A stretch of DNA of 64,000 nucleotides from Glaciozyma antarctica PI12. Lineage: Eukaryota; Basidiomycota; Microbotryomycetes; Kriegeriales; Camptobasidiaceae. A model generated the notes under the pieces. That model saw nothing but the letters and a program-made list of their open reading frames with translations. It ran no database searches and was not told where the DNA came from. A program made the position numbers and the translations under genes. Each line of letters starts with the position of its first letter. The stretch's first letter is position 1. The stretch is taken from the NCBI GenBank assembly GCA_002917775.1, contig KZ627150.1, forward strand, positions 1,186,307 through 1,250,306, read 5' to 3'. Of this stretch, positions 32,559-42,903 are shown in pieces.

Positions 32559-34280
32559 ATGCTCTTCCTCGCCTGGGCCTTTGCGCTCGTTCAACTCGTT
32601 CCGACTCTTCTCCAGCCGGCAGCTGCTGCACCTCCCGTCATGCGAGTCTTCTACGCGTGGCGAGGGGATACCTGAGCTGACCCATAACACTCCCAGCGCG
32701 CAGTACTGGCCGGCGTACAGCTCTACCGTTCAACCTCCGGCTGCGATCCGGTGGAAGGCGACGCACATCGCCTACTACTTGTGCGTACCGCTCGCCTCGT
32801 TGTGGAAGAAGGAGGAGCTGACTCGCGCGCAGCGTTACGGTCACCACTGCCACTGGATTCGAAGTTGGCGGCGGACAGCCTCTCTCCGAGATCACCGACT
32901 TTGTCACCAACGCCCACACCTGTGTGTCCTCCTCAGGCAAGCCTCGGCAAGAAACTGATAATCTCTTCTGCAGTCAACTCCAAGGCAGTCTTTGCTCTCG
33001 GTGGATGGACCGGCAGTCAGTCGGTACTTGCTCGTCTCGAGTGCCGGCAAGCGGTTGGCCTTTGCTCGCCAGCTCAAGGCGTTCTCGGATCAGTACGACT
33101 TTGACGGAATCGACCTCGACTGGGAATACCCCAACGCTGCTGGCATGTGCGTTCCTCTCGCGCCCAACATCTTCTCAACGACGGAGCTGACCTCTTCGCT
33201 GATGCAGTGGGTGCAACCAACGCGCGCCTGAGGACTCGGCCATCTTGCTGGCGTTCATCAAGACGCTTCGGACAGTTTTCGGAGCGAACAAACTTATCAC
33301 GGCTGCGGTGTCGGTCACTCCTTTCGCTCGCCCCGATGGAACTCCTCGCCTCGATGTCAGCTCGTTTGGGATCTACCTCGACTACATCAACTTGATGACT
33401 GTGAGTTCGTTCAGCGTTGCGATATGGAGCTTTCGCTGACTTGGTGCCGCAGTACGACATCTCGTCAGTCGTTTCCATAATCTGGCGTTGAGCGAGCAAG
33501 GTCTGACTCTCTCGCTTCTTTCTAGTGGTCCCTGGTCAGCTACTACCGGTCCCAACTCTCCTCTCCAGAGATGCGGAGCCGATTCGAGTGTCGCGACTGC
33601 CGTCGACGCCTGGGTCAGTCGCGGGTTTCCCGCCGCCAAAATCTTGGTGTATGTCGTCTCATCTACTCCTGCGACCCACCACTGATCCCCACTTTTCGCA
33701 GCGGCATTCCCTCCTACGCCTACTCCTACACGACTCTCAGCGCAACCCTCACCAACACCACCTTCGGAGGCTTCGACTCGCAGATCTACCAAGCGAAATC
33801 CAGCGTCATCCCCCAAGGTGACAGTCGCGACTCCTTTTCCTCCGGCACCGACCAGTGCGGCAACTCGGGCTCAGGCTTCAGCGGGCAATGGCACTTCAAC
33901 ACGATGGTCACAGGCGGCGTGCGTTCTGCGTTCTCTCCGCTCAAAGAGATTCTCCTTGCTGACGAGGACGCGCAGATCCTCTCGAGGGATGGGCTTACGG
34001 GACTCAAGGGCTACACGAGGTACTGGGACGCCTGCACCTCGACTCCTTTCCTCTTCAACCCCAGCAACAAGCGTCTCATCATCTACGACGACGCTCAGTC
34101 GTCCGCTGCCAAGGCTGTAAGCTCTTTCGATCCTCGCTTCGTCGCGGGTGCTGATTTGTGCGACAGGAATATGCGATGTCGAGGGGATTGGGTGGAGTGA
34201 TGATCTTTGACAGCACTGGATTCACGCTCCCGGTCTTCACGGCGATGCAGCAGAAGCTCGGGCTGAGGAACAAGACCTAA
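32559..34280 (+). CDS. GH18 chitinase-like glycoside hydrolase, secreted (tandem paralog)
   Basis: The start MLFLAWAFALVQLVPTLLQP is a signal peptide. Next come AQYWPAYSSTVQPPAAIRWK, an exon rich in Gly (FEVGGGQPLSEITDFVTNAH), and YDFDGIDLDWEYPNAAG with the complete DxxDxDxE motif. Then follow LITAAVSVTPFARPDGTPRL, YLDYINLMTYDIS, GPWSATTGPNSPLQRCGADS, GIPSYAYSYTTLSATL and GGVMIFDSTGFTLPVFTAMQ. The stop is TAA at 34278. It shares intron positions and the IDLDWE, YLDYINLM and FDSTGFT blocks with the upstream gene, so the two are tandem duplicates. It is shorter, ending at the catalytic domain without linker or Cys-rich tail. Secretion and chitin cleavage are inferred from the family. Confidence 0.85.
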
Positions 34281-35206
34281 TTCTCCGCGCGTTCACTTAT
34301 TTGTACGTTCCTTTTCGCTTCTTGTTGAGGGGAGAGTTGCTGATCGCTTGACGCGCAGAATTTATCCTGCACCGCGAACATAGCATCTCATCTCCTTATC
34401 GAATTGACCACATTCACGCCGACGCAAGAAGCTTGACTTCCTCGTTGACTCGCAGTTCCTTTCTGCTTGAATAACTTCTCGCTTTCGCTGCTTCTGCTGC
34501 TCGTGTTGCTCTCAAGCAGCTCACTGCTGAATGCTTGCTTCGAAGAGGTCTCGGCGCGCGCGACGCCTCGCTCGCAAAACGCGGTACTGCTCGCTCGTTC
34601 ATTGTCTTCGTTCGATTCCTTCTACACTATCTTCGCTACGCTACTCTGCAGCCATTCCAACTCCCACCTTCAAAAAACGACGGCAAGTCCGCTGAAAGTC
34701 GTGCACGACCCCCTCTCCCAGTCCGCGTCCAATCAATCCTCCGCCCCGTCTCTCCTCCTCTCCTCTGCCCAGCTCAGCATGCCCGCCGTCCTCCCCCACT
34801 AGCCACCACCTCCACCCTCTCCTCGCTCCCGCTAACCCTCGCGCGGATCTACAACCTCGCCCTGGGTCTCCTACGCTGTCCTGGGAGAGTGGGGGGAAGG
34901 ATCGGTTTGCATTTATACACTAATCATCTTTTGAGATTGGTGAGAGGTGCTGGGAACGAGATGGGTAGAAACCGTCGCAGCCGAGAGGACCTTTCGGGAG
35001 CTCGCGGAGCGAGTCCACCTTCGCTTCACACACCTCCTCGCCAAGACGGTCACTGCGTGTTGACTTTCACAGATATTCAGCTTAAGGAAAGAAAGACAAG
35101 ACCGTCACTCGGTTCAACAGCTTTGAAGAACAAGAGAAAAGGAGATGCGGAATCGACTCTCCATCTCCCCCGCTCTCTACCATCGGTACAACGTCGCTAC
35201 ATTCAA
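34281..35206. other. Region without a supported gene
   Basis: About 925 bases between the chitinase and the broken F-box frame. Open frames of up to 265 codons run through it but lack motifs and read like antisense or CT-rich noise. Confidence 0.4.
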
Positions 35207-36480
35207 CTAAACAAACGCATCAAACACCTTCACCTTCAGCTCAATCCCCTTAACCATACACAGCGTATAAATCGTCCTCACAAACTCACCACCGACCCCC
35301 GTAGCCGGACCCCCGTCGCTCCTCACCCATAGCACCACCTTCCTTACTTTCCTGAACGTGTCCCTACTCGTCAAACAAAAATGCATCTCAGCGAACTGCG
35401 TACCCAATTCTCTCCTCCCCGCCGCGGGTCCAAATTCGAGCGCCGTCACCTCGCTCCCGCCGAGCGTCTCGAACCAGTTCTACGGGAGACCGGTGGCGGC
35501 GAGCGAAAGGTGCTTGAGCTTCTTGAATCCGAAGATCCTGGTGGTGAGGGCTTGGGCGAGAGGGAGGGCGTGTTGAGGGTTTTGGTTGTTGACGGAGGGA
35601 GAGGTGGGTGAGGGAGGTGGCGAGGGAGGTGAAGAGTCTGATGATGGCGTGAGGATTGGGAGGGGAATCGAGGGGGAAGAGGAAGGTGGATTCGAGGTGG
35701 CGAAGGAGAGGACTTCGCAAGCGGAGGATGTCGAGAAAGTGAGGCTGGAGAAGGAGGAATGGGACCGCAAGGACTTGAAGGTTGACGAGCGGGTGCCAGG
35801 GGTGTGGAGCCCAAACTTGCCGCTGGGAAGGGATGTGGTTCAAGCCATCGATAGGTGGCCCACGGCAGACGATCGTATGGAGAGGAGCGTTCGGACACGC
35901 TAGGGTGGCGTTGAGAAGGGCGAAAAAGGTGCTGGGGCAGTAGGGGAAGTCGAGCTTGAAGACGCGTAGCGTTGGTGCCCACGTCTTGAAGTGATCGTGA
36001 ATCTCCATCTCCAAGGGACGAAGGAGGAGAATTACCATGTAGTCCCCGCTTGGGATGGGACCAGTGTGCTTGATCGTGAACCGACTGAGGCGAGTGCAGG
36101 CGAGGACGAGGCGTGGAAGGTGGGCCGAGGGGCAAACAAAGTTGCCGTCCTCGATAGCTCCCTAGAGGGTGTTGAGATTCATAACGATCGAGAGGTTTCG
36201 GACCTGCTGCCAGCGAGGGAGCGAGGCGTCCAGGACGAGTCCGCGAGGAGGAAGTTGCTGAGCCTTCGAGACGTGAAACTGCACTCTCATCCTCGGGAGT
36301 ACGACGCGATAGAGTGAGCGACAGGTGGCGGCGAGGGCGTGAATCGCTCGTTGCTGGTCCGCGAGGCTCGTCCCGGAAATAAGGGAGAGAACGATCTTGA
36401 GGAGGAGTTCGTTTGGGAGGCATTGGATCGGGGAGAGAAAGGTCGGCGCACGAGGAAAATTGTAGAGGGGCATGATATCG
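35207..36480 (-). pseudogene. F-box/LRR-type protein gene interrupted by in-frame stops
   Basis: The minus-strand frame reads LSPIQCLPNELLLKIVLSLI and IHALAATCRSLYRVVLPRMR, an F-box motif. It then runs NLSIVMNLNTL, TAG (36162-36164), GAIEDGNFVCPSAHLPRLVL and TLRVFKLDFPYCPSTFFALL, with LRR-like spacing. Near 35600 the sensible frame shifts by one, giving RIFGFKKLKHLSLAATGLP. A TAG (35480-35482) follows, and the same frame continues NWFETLGGSEVTALEFGPAA to FVRTIYTLCMVKGIELKVKV and a stop at 35207. Both TAGs sit where glutamine (CAG) would read naturally. A small intron (GTCCGA to CTCTAG) could remove the first stop but would also remove protein-like sequence. A decayed gene or clustered assembly errors both fit. 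Confidence 0.6.
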
Positions 36481-36571
36481 TCTTCGTTCTGCGAGTTTAA
36501 GGATGTCAGCCAACTGCTGAACGGCGAGAGCGAACAGACGTACCTCGGCTTCAGGTGAGCTCGGTGGCGTC

Positions 36572-37330
36572 GTCAGCCCTTGGAAATCATCCTCGGTTCC
36601 CGCAAGTTCAGTTCTAGAGTCAGCGAGAGGAAAGATGCTTTTCGAGAGCTGACGTAGCTTTTGACCCCAGCACGACCGCCGCCATCCTCTTCATCCCTCC
36701 CCCGTCCATCGCTCTCCGCATCCCCTCTCCACCTCTCTCCAAATTCCTCAGCACCTCCACCGCCGCTCCTTTCGTCGCAATACTCGCGTCGCTCCCCAGC
36801 ACATCGATTACGGGACCGAAGAAGCCGGCCTCGAGGAGGGCGTCCGCGTTGCCGGCGAACGAGGAGAGTGCGAGCAGGCATTCGATAGTTGGTGCGGCGG
36901 TCAATTTCGCGAGGCATCTCGCTGTAGATGGGGCAGGAGAAGGAGAAAGAGAAGCACGCCGCGCTGGACTGCACTTGCACGGCCGGCATCTGGTGAGCGA
37001 GGGTTAGCCAGGAGATGAGTGCGAACCCGATTGAACGAGGTCTGTGATGGTACGAATGACTTCGAGGGCGACATGCTCCTCGACGTCGATCTTGCCAAGT
37101 TGGCGTACGGCGTTCGCTAGCTGCGATTGGTCGGCGAACATTCTCTCGAGGAGGAAGAGGGCGGTGCGAGATTTGGTGATTCTGAGAGTGCGGAAGAGAC
37201 GCAACGTGTCAGCTCGCCGTCTCGGCCTAGTCAAGGGCGTATCCTTACAAACGAGTGTGCGGAACAAGGAAGAGAGGGAGAGAGGGAAAGAGACCAGAAA
37301 CACCTGATGCTGGCTATCTTGCAAGAGTAC
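36572..37330 (-). pseudogene. Armadillo-repeat-like exons joined upstream of the F-box frame
   Basis: Minus-strand exons read TKSRTALFLLERMFADQSQL, LGKIDVEEHVALEVIRTITD and, after an intron, LTAAPTIECLLALSSFAGNA, GFFGPVIDVLGSDASIATKG and AAVEVLRNLERGGEGMRRAM. Helical repeats with this spacing resemble armadillo/HEAT proteins. A GTCAG to CTCTAG intron then joins in frame to LAGTEDDFQGLTTPPSSPEA. A further intron joins in frame to NEDDIMPLYNFPRAPTF at the F-box start. So the exons can be read as one ARM plus F-box gene, or as an ARM gene whose end happens to splice well. No start codon was found, and the 5' end runs into a CTC repeat shared with the divergent gene. Status uncertain. Confidence 0.4.
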
Positions 37331-37380
37331 GCGCGTGGGTGCGGTGGGGCCGACTATCGACTAGCCTGAGCCTGAGCCAG

Positions 37381-37416
37381 CTCCTCCTCCTCCTCCTCCT
37401 CCTCCTCCTCCCTCGT
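37381..37416 (+). repeat. CTC trinucleotide repeat in the divergent promoter
   Basis: About eleven CTC units in a row, 20 bases upstream of the ATG at 37434, between two divergent genes. Confidence 0.9.
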
Positions 37417-37433
37417 CCTGCCTGCAGGGTACG

Positions 37434-38837
37434 ATGGACGCCACTAAAACAGCAGCAGAGCACGAGCACGAGCAGCCGCTCCCTTCGTTCCCCACGCTCT
37501 CCATCGACGGCGACGGCGCCGCACCAGAAGAGCACGAACCCACCTCAGGCGATAACGACGAGGACGACTTAGAGGACGAAGACACCCTCGCCTCCCCCTC
37601 TATCCCTTCCTTCAAGCTCCCCGCCCTCGCACCTCAGCTCGGCGCCCTCTCCCTCCCTTCCCCCGTCTTCGCCGGGAGCTTCCTCAACCTCCTCGAACCC
37701 ACCGCGCCGGGCCCCCGCCCTCGAACCAGCTCGACTCTGGGTCGTACGAACACGCACACGCGTGAGAGGGAGCCGACGATGGCCTACAGTCGTCCACGGG
37801 AGACGGCGGATGGGAGGGTGAGGAGGCCCGGGAGAGAGGAGGAGGTTTGGCAGGCGTGCTTTCCGGACGTGGCGATGGAGCTGGGGGTGGAGGATCCGAG
37901 TGAGTGGCTCGAGGAGGAATGGAGGGAGCTGGGGACGTTCTTGGAGGAGCGGGGGTACAGGGTCGACGTGGATTCTGGCAGGAGTGGGGTGAGTCCTCGA
38001 GCTTCTCTCTTGTTGGGCTTGAAGCTGATGGGACTGGACTGCAGCGGTCGACAGAAGCCACACGCATCTCCGACTCACTGCCTCTCCACCTTCGCCTCGC
38101 CCCAATCGACGAAACCTCCTACGAGCTCGACGTCCTCGAGCACCTCTCCTCTTCCTCGGTGCGGTCAAACGCCAGCTCGCAACGCATCGTGGCAACAGTT
38201 CCCGTTGTTGGCATCGTTCCGCTCAGCGAGGCCTGGACTGCGGTACTGACGGAGCGATGGGAGCCCGTTCTGAGCGTTTCAGCGAAGGAATTCCCATGCT
38301 TCGCAAAGGACGTCGCCGCTGTACGTTACTGCCTCCCTAACCTCACTAGATGCGCTCATACCGATCTTCTGAACAGGCCCTCTCCTTCCTCCACACGAAC
38401 CGCATCGCCCACCTCTCCATCTCGCTCTCCTCTATCGCCCTCTCGCCGGCTCCCCCTCCCACATCCACCCTCCTCCCTCGCCCGACCACCCCCACCGCCC
38501 CTCGATACTCTCTCACCAGTTTATTCCTCTCCCTTCAAGCCGACCCTCTCGCCAAAAGACCGACCCAGATCACTGGCACCGGTCCCGCGCCCGAGATGAG
38601 CGACGAGGTAGGCTACGAGCCTTTCGCGGTCGATCAGTACTGTCTCGGTTTGCTTTTGATGGACGTGGCGAAGGTTCGTCTCGTCTAGCTCGCTGGAGGA
38701 ACGAGGAGCTGATGAGGGTGCAGAGCGCGGGAGTAAAGGGAGTAGAGGAGGTTGTGAAGGGGCTGACGGTGAGGGAGCCAAAGGAGAGGATGAAGGTGGC
38801 GGTGGCGTTGGGGAGGCTCAGGGAGATGTATCCTTGA
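37434..38837 (+). CDS. Protein-kinase-like fold lacking catalytic residues (probable pseudokinase)
   Basis: The N-terminus is acidic (EEHEPTSGDNDEDDLEDEDT) and Pro-rich. The rest follows a kinase outline: YELDVLEHLSSSS with VATVPVVGIVPL as N-lobe strands, then ALSFLHTNRIAHLSISLSSI, where active kinases have HRD-x-K-x-x-N. Next are GYEPFAVDQYCLGLLLMDVA, equal to the activation-segment end and helix F, and GLTVREPKERMKVAVALGRL near the end, resembling the last helices (DPxxRxxxxxxL). The catalytic Asp, Lys and Asn of the loop are replaced (HLSIS), and no DFG was found between the loop and helix F, where a Pro/Thr-rich insert lies. TGA is at 38835. A scaffold or allosteric role is likely. Four short introns are visible. 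Confidence 0.62.
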
Positions 38838-39266
38838 GACTTGGGAGGAGAGCATTCGCACTCGTTATTTTCGCATTTCTTTTTCTTGCATCTCCATACC
38901 TCATTCCATAATTCCCTCGCTTAGCAACAGCAGAAATACAGCATAGATTCGTATCTGGACGCCGAGAACGACCTCCGCAAGTCCTCCAGTCTCAGCCTCA
39001 GGCTTCCAGTAGTGTCAGTTGGAGTGCGCCACGAGCGCTGGCGGCCCAGGAAGAGCTCCCTCAGTCGAGACGGGTACCAGCGGTATGAGATTCGAGCAGG
39101 GATAACGAGTCCAAACTCCTTAAGCAGGCTAGCGTTGTCGACGAGTCTCTCCCGGAACTCCGGAACTCCTTCGATCAGCGACGCGTGGGCCTCGATTCTT
39201 TTTGTTCCACCTGAGTACCTGAGGCGGGCCCCCCCTTCTTCCTCCGCTCCTCTCCCTGCGCTCAGC
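38838..39266. other. Intergenic, no supported gene
   Basis: About 430 bases before the GH16 start codon. No element was recognised beyond T-rich runs near 38867-38890 that may belong to the 3' end of the upstream gene. Confidence 0.35.
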
Positions 39267-41532
39267 ATGCGCTGCTCCCCAGCGCGACTCAGCCCTGCTC
39301 AGCTGCTGGCTCTCCTCGTCCCCCTGCTCTGCGCGTTCGTGTCCGCCGCAGCTCTTGGCGAGGACGCAAGTCTGTTGGAACCAGCTTGCGCGGTCTCAGG
39401 AGCCTGTACGACAGAGCCTTTGCTGCGGGAGCAGATCGTAGGGAGCAAGCGTGAGTACCTCGTGGCGTGGAAGAGGGGTGGAGCTGATGAAGGAAGCAGT
39501 GGAGAAGCGAGCGGCGACGTGCAAGACGGCGACGACGTGCAAGGCGGTGCTTCCGCGTTACGGGTACCGTACCTGCGAGGGAGGATCCTGCAAGATTCGT
39601 GCGTGCTTCTCAGCTCTCCCCTCCTCTTTCGGCGGCTGATTATTGCGGGCAGGCTGTTTGACAGGGTACTTCATGACTTCCACCGGCACCTGCGTCCCCA
39701 ACTGCGTCGCTGCAAAGTGCACGCAGGCTATACCGGCTTACGCAACTCGCACTTGCACGACGACAAACTCGTGTTCATTCAGTGAGCTCCTTCTCTCCCC
39801 GCTTGCGACCGCATGATCACTGATATTTTGAGCAGAGTGCAACACAGGCTACAAGCTGAATGCAGCAAGGACCGTCTGCTACAGGCCTAAGACCAGCTCC
39901 TTCGTGCTTGCCACCAAACTTCCTACAACAACGAGCAGAACTTCCACCGCTTCGAACGCCGCAACGACCACCAGAGCTCCCAGGTACTCGACCTCCACGA
40001 GTACCTCCACGAGGCTTTCAGTCGTCTCCAAAAACAGCAACAGCTACACCATTAATTCCCACCACCACATCCTCCTCAACCACAACTTCGAGATCCGCCA
40101 CCTCATCCTCCACTTCCTCCCTCGCCCCACTCGTCACCGGGACGCTCAGAAAGACGCACGCCGGCCCAACCTTCTTCTCCGAGACCGACTGGACTTTCGA
40201 GACCTTTGCCGATCCCACTCACGGACAAGTCAAGTGCGTCTAGTGCGCTCTCGTCCCTCGGTCGCCCTTTCTAATATTTCTTGCAGCTACGTCAACGCCT
40301 CCGTTGCGGCCTTGAACAACCTCGTCTATGTCAACGACCAGAACGTGGCAATTTTATCGGCGGATATGGGGTCGAATCTTGCGCTGGGGCAGAATCGGAA
40401 TAGCGTACGAATCACGTCGAAGGAGGTCTACAACGTCGGTACTCTCGTGATTGGGGACTTTTTGCGGAGTGAGTTTTTGCTGCTCGCTCGAGATAGACGA
40501 GGAGGATCCTGATGAACCTCGCAGTACCGTACGGATGCAGCGTTTGGCCGGCGTTCTGTGAGCTTTCTTCGCGCGCTGATGGAGGAGGATACTGATGCGT
40601 TAATGCGCAGGGATGTTTGGTCCCAACTGGCCACATGGAGGAGAGATCGTGCGTGCTTATGCCTCACGAACTCTCGACGCTCGCTGACCTCTTTCGCAGG
40701 ACATCGTCGAGGGTTCGCATTCTCTTCCCTCCAGCACGCGCCAGCAGAACAGATACTGATAGCGCAGAGGTCAACAACGGAGAATTTGGAAACCTCATGA
40801 GCGTTCACTCTGCTCCAGGCTGCACACGCAACGACTCAATCCCCATGACCGGCGGCAAGATTGGCGGCAACTGCGACGTGCGTGTCCTCCTCACCTCGCT
40901 GCTAAAGCTCGCTGAACCAATTCGCTCGCAGGCTACAGATCAGGACTGGGTAGGCTGCAGCGTCCGGGATACGAGTACTCGCTCTTACGGACCCGGATTT
41001 GTCGAGGACCAAGGCGGCGTTTGGGCGATGCAGCTCGCCACCACTGGGTAAGTTTCTGCGTCTTCTCGCTTCGCCAAAGCCTCGCTAACGTCGCCTTATA
41101 ATCCAGCGTATTTATCTGGCGCTGGCCCCGCAACGCTGTTCCAGCTGATGTGACGGCCGGAGCTCCGGTTCCTTCGTCCTGGGGAGCGCCGATGGCAGCG
41201 TGGGGATCTTCGACATGCGATCCGGCCAAGCACTTCAAGGATTTGTCTATCGTAATGTGCGTCTTCTGCTCTCTCCCCTCCCTGGAATCTCGCCTGATGA
41301 AGGGTTGGGCCAGCAATATTACGACGTGTGGAGATTGGGCTGGAAGCCAGTACGTCTGGCAGCAGACGACGTGCTTCGCCAAGTACCCGACTTGTGCAGC
41401 GGTAGTGGCGGATCCGGCGAACTTCTCAAAGGCGTGAGTGGGAGTGCTGAGGAGGTGGAGCGGTGCGCTGATTTTGGTTTCGGATGATGCAGGTGGTTCG
41501 AGATCAATTCGGTCAAGACTTACAGCATCTAG
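39267..41532 (+). CDS. Secreted GH16-family beta-glucanase with Cys-rich N-terminal domain
   Basis: ATG 39267 starts a signal peptide (LLALLVPLLCAFVSAAALGE). A Cys-rich region follows over several exons: ATCKTATTCKAVLPRYGYRT, CVPNCVAAKCTQAIPAYATR and CNTGYKLNAARTVCYRPK. Then comes a Ser/Thr-rich linker. The GH16 domain begins at GPTFFSETDWTFETFADPTH and continues YVNDQNVAILSADMGSNLAL, YGCSVWPAFW and GPNWPHGGEIDIVEGVH with the ExDxxE catalytic motif (nucleophile and acid/base Glu). It ends AWFEINSVKTYSI, TAG 41530. GH16 enzymes of this type cleave or transfer beta-1,3/1,4-glucan in the wall. About a dozen short introns are present. Within the linker (39990-40060) the reading frame changes; a 38-base intron is possible but does not fit perfectly. 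Confidence 0.85.
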
Positions 41533-41745
41533 AGAAGTGCAAGCTTCGTACGAATCCCCTCAATTCTTGCGGAACGACGTCAACCAGGCGAATCGCAGAT
41601 ATCTTGCAACTAAACCCAATCTTTCGCTCGCAACAATATGCGCGCTCGCTCTTTCCCCTAGGCGGGCACGGCTGAAGGAACGACTCGCCGCAGAAATACG
41701 AGCGGAATCAAGCGAAGCGGGATAAGGCACTGCTTGCACCTCCAA

Positions 41746-42764
41746 CTACCTCGCCCTCCCGTCCAACATCGGCTTGCTCCCCGAAGCTCGCGCCCTCTCC
41801 TCCTCCCCATAAGCCCCATTCAGCATCGCCGCCACCAACGCCTCCCGATACCCCACCTGACTCCTCACTTCCCTCTGCGCACTCATCAGCCCGTCCCGTC
41901 GCCTTCACACGAGCGAGAAAACATACCTCGACTTCGCATGCCTCGATGATGATGCGCTCGGGATCCCACTCCTCCCCCGGTGCGAGCTTGAACTTTGCTA
42001 CGAGAGTCGTGTCGACTAATTCGGGTAAGATAGTCATAATCATGTACGGCATGACAGTAACGAGGAGGTATTGGGTGCTCGCGGGCCGCTTGATGTTCCG
42101 CAGAGCGCCGTCGAGGATCGCTTGCGGGACTTCGTTCTGAAAGACTTCCGTCACGATAAATGCGTCGGCTTTGGAGGTCCTGTAAGGACGAAGGGGTTAA
42201 ACGTGAAGCGAGACGGGAGGGAGAGAGGCTGACCAGGCGGGATTGAACTCGAGAGTGATCGAAAGCCGGAGGTTCTTAGGAGGAGGAGGCCAGAAAGAGG
42301 GCCAGAAAGCGTTGAAGGTGAGGTGGGAGGCGAGGCCAAAGACTTGGGCGTGGTAGCGCGTGAAGCCCAAGAGCATCTGGTGTTGCTCCTTTGGGCTCAG
42401 CTCGCGCTTCGGGAGCGCGCTCAAGTCCTTTCAGCAGATCTCTTTGTGCTTCGTGTTTCCAGTCCAACTTCTGGCACTCGACTCTGCGGAGAGCGTTAGG
42501 AACGAGTGTGGGAGGGAGAAAAAGACGAACGAGCAGTACCGCGCTCCGCACCGTCCGCACTTGAGCATCGTGCCTTTGCGCGAGTGCTCAGCAGTCCGCT
42601 TGCACGAGAGGCACTCGGGCTGGTCTGCGAGCGGGTTGAGCGCTGCCTGCACTGCGAGCGAGGTCGGAGAAAGGTCAGCGTCGCGCGTCCTCTGCAAACT
42701 CGTCGGGTGCGCACGTACTGGCGTGCAGGAGCAGCGAGTTGACAGGTCTGGCAAGAGAGCTCAT
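41746..42764 (-). CDS. MYND-type zinc-finger protein
   Basis: Minus strand, ATG 42762-42764 (MSSLARPVNSLLLHA). After an intron come ALNPLADQPECLSCKRTAEH and GTMLKCGRCGARYCS, then after another intron ECQKLDWKHEAQRDLL. This gives C-x2-C, C-x2-C, YC-x3-C-Q-x2-DW-x2-H, the MYND pattern with its last Cys not obvious. Downstream are LTFNAFWPSFWPPPPKNLRL, FIVTEVFQNEVPQAILDGAL and STQYLLVTVMPYMIMTILPE, an unrecognised domain found in fungal MYND proteins. The end is YREALVAAMLNGAYGEEERA, with a TAG at 41746. MYND fingers bind proline-rich peptides in partner proteins. It converges with the GH16 gene (213 bases apart) and diverges from the ligase gene. Confidence 0.72.
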
Positions 42765-42903
42765 CACGAAGCAGTAGACGGTCCTTGGGAGGAAGGGAAG
42801 CCTCGAAGCTGAAGCGCTGAAGGCCAACCTGGGGGCGTTCGCTCCCCTCTGTCCTTTCCTTCCTCCTTCGCTGCCGAACTCAATCTCCTCGCCCAACAGG
42901 TGG

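Noticed and set aside
34535-35332. Open frame of 265 codons on the plus strand
   Set aside because: It overlaps the end of the broken F-box frame, has no domain motif, and its Arg/Pro/Ser-rich composition is typical of antisense or GC-rich noise.
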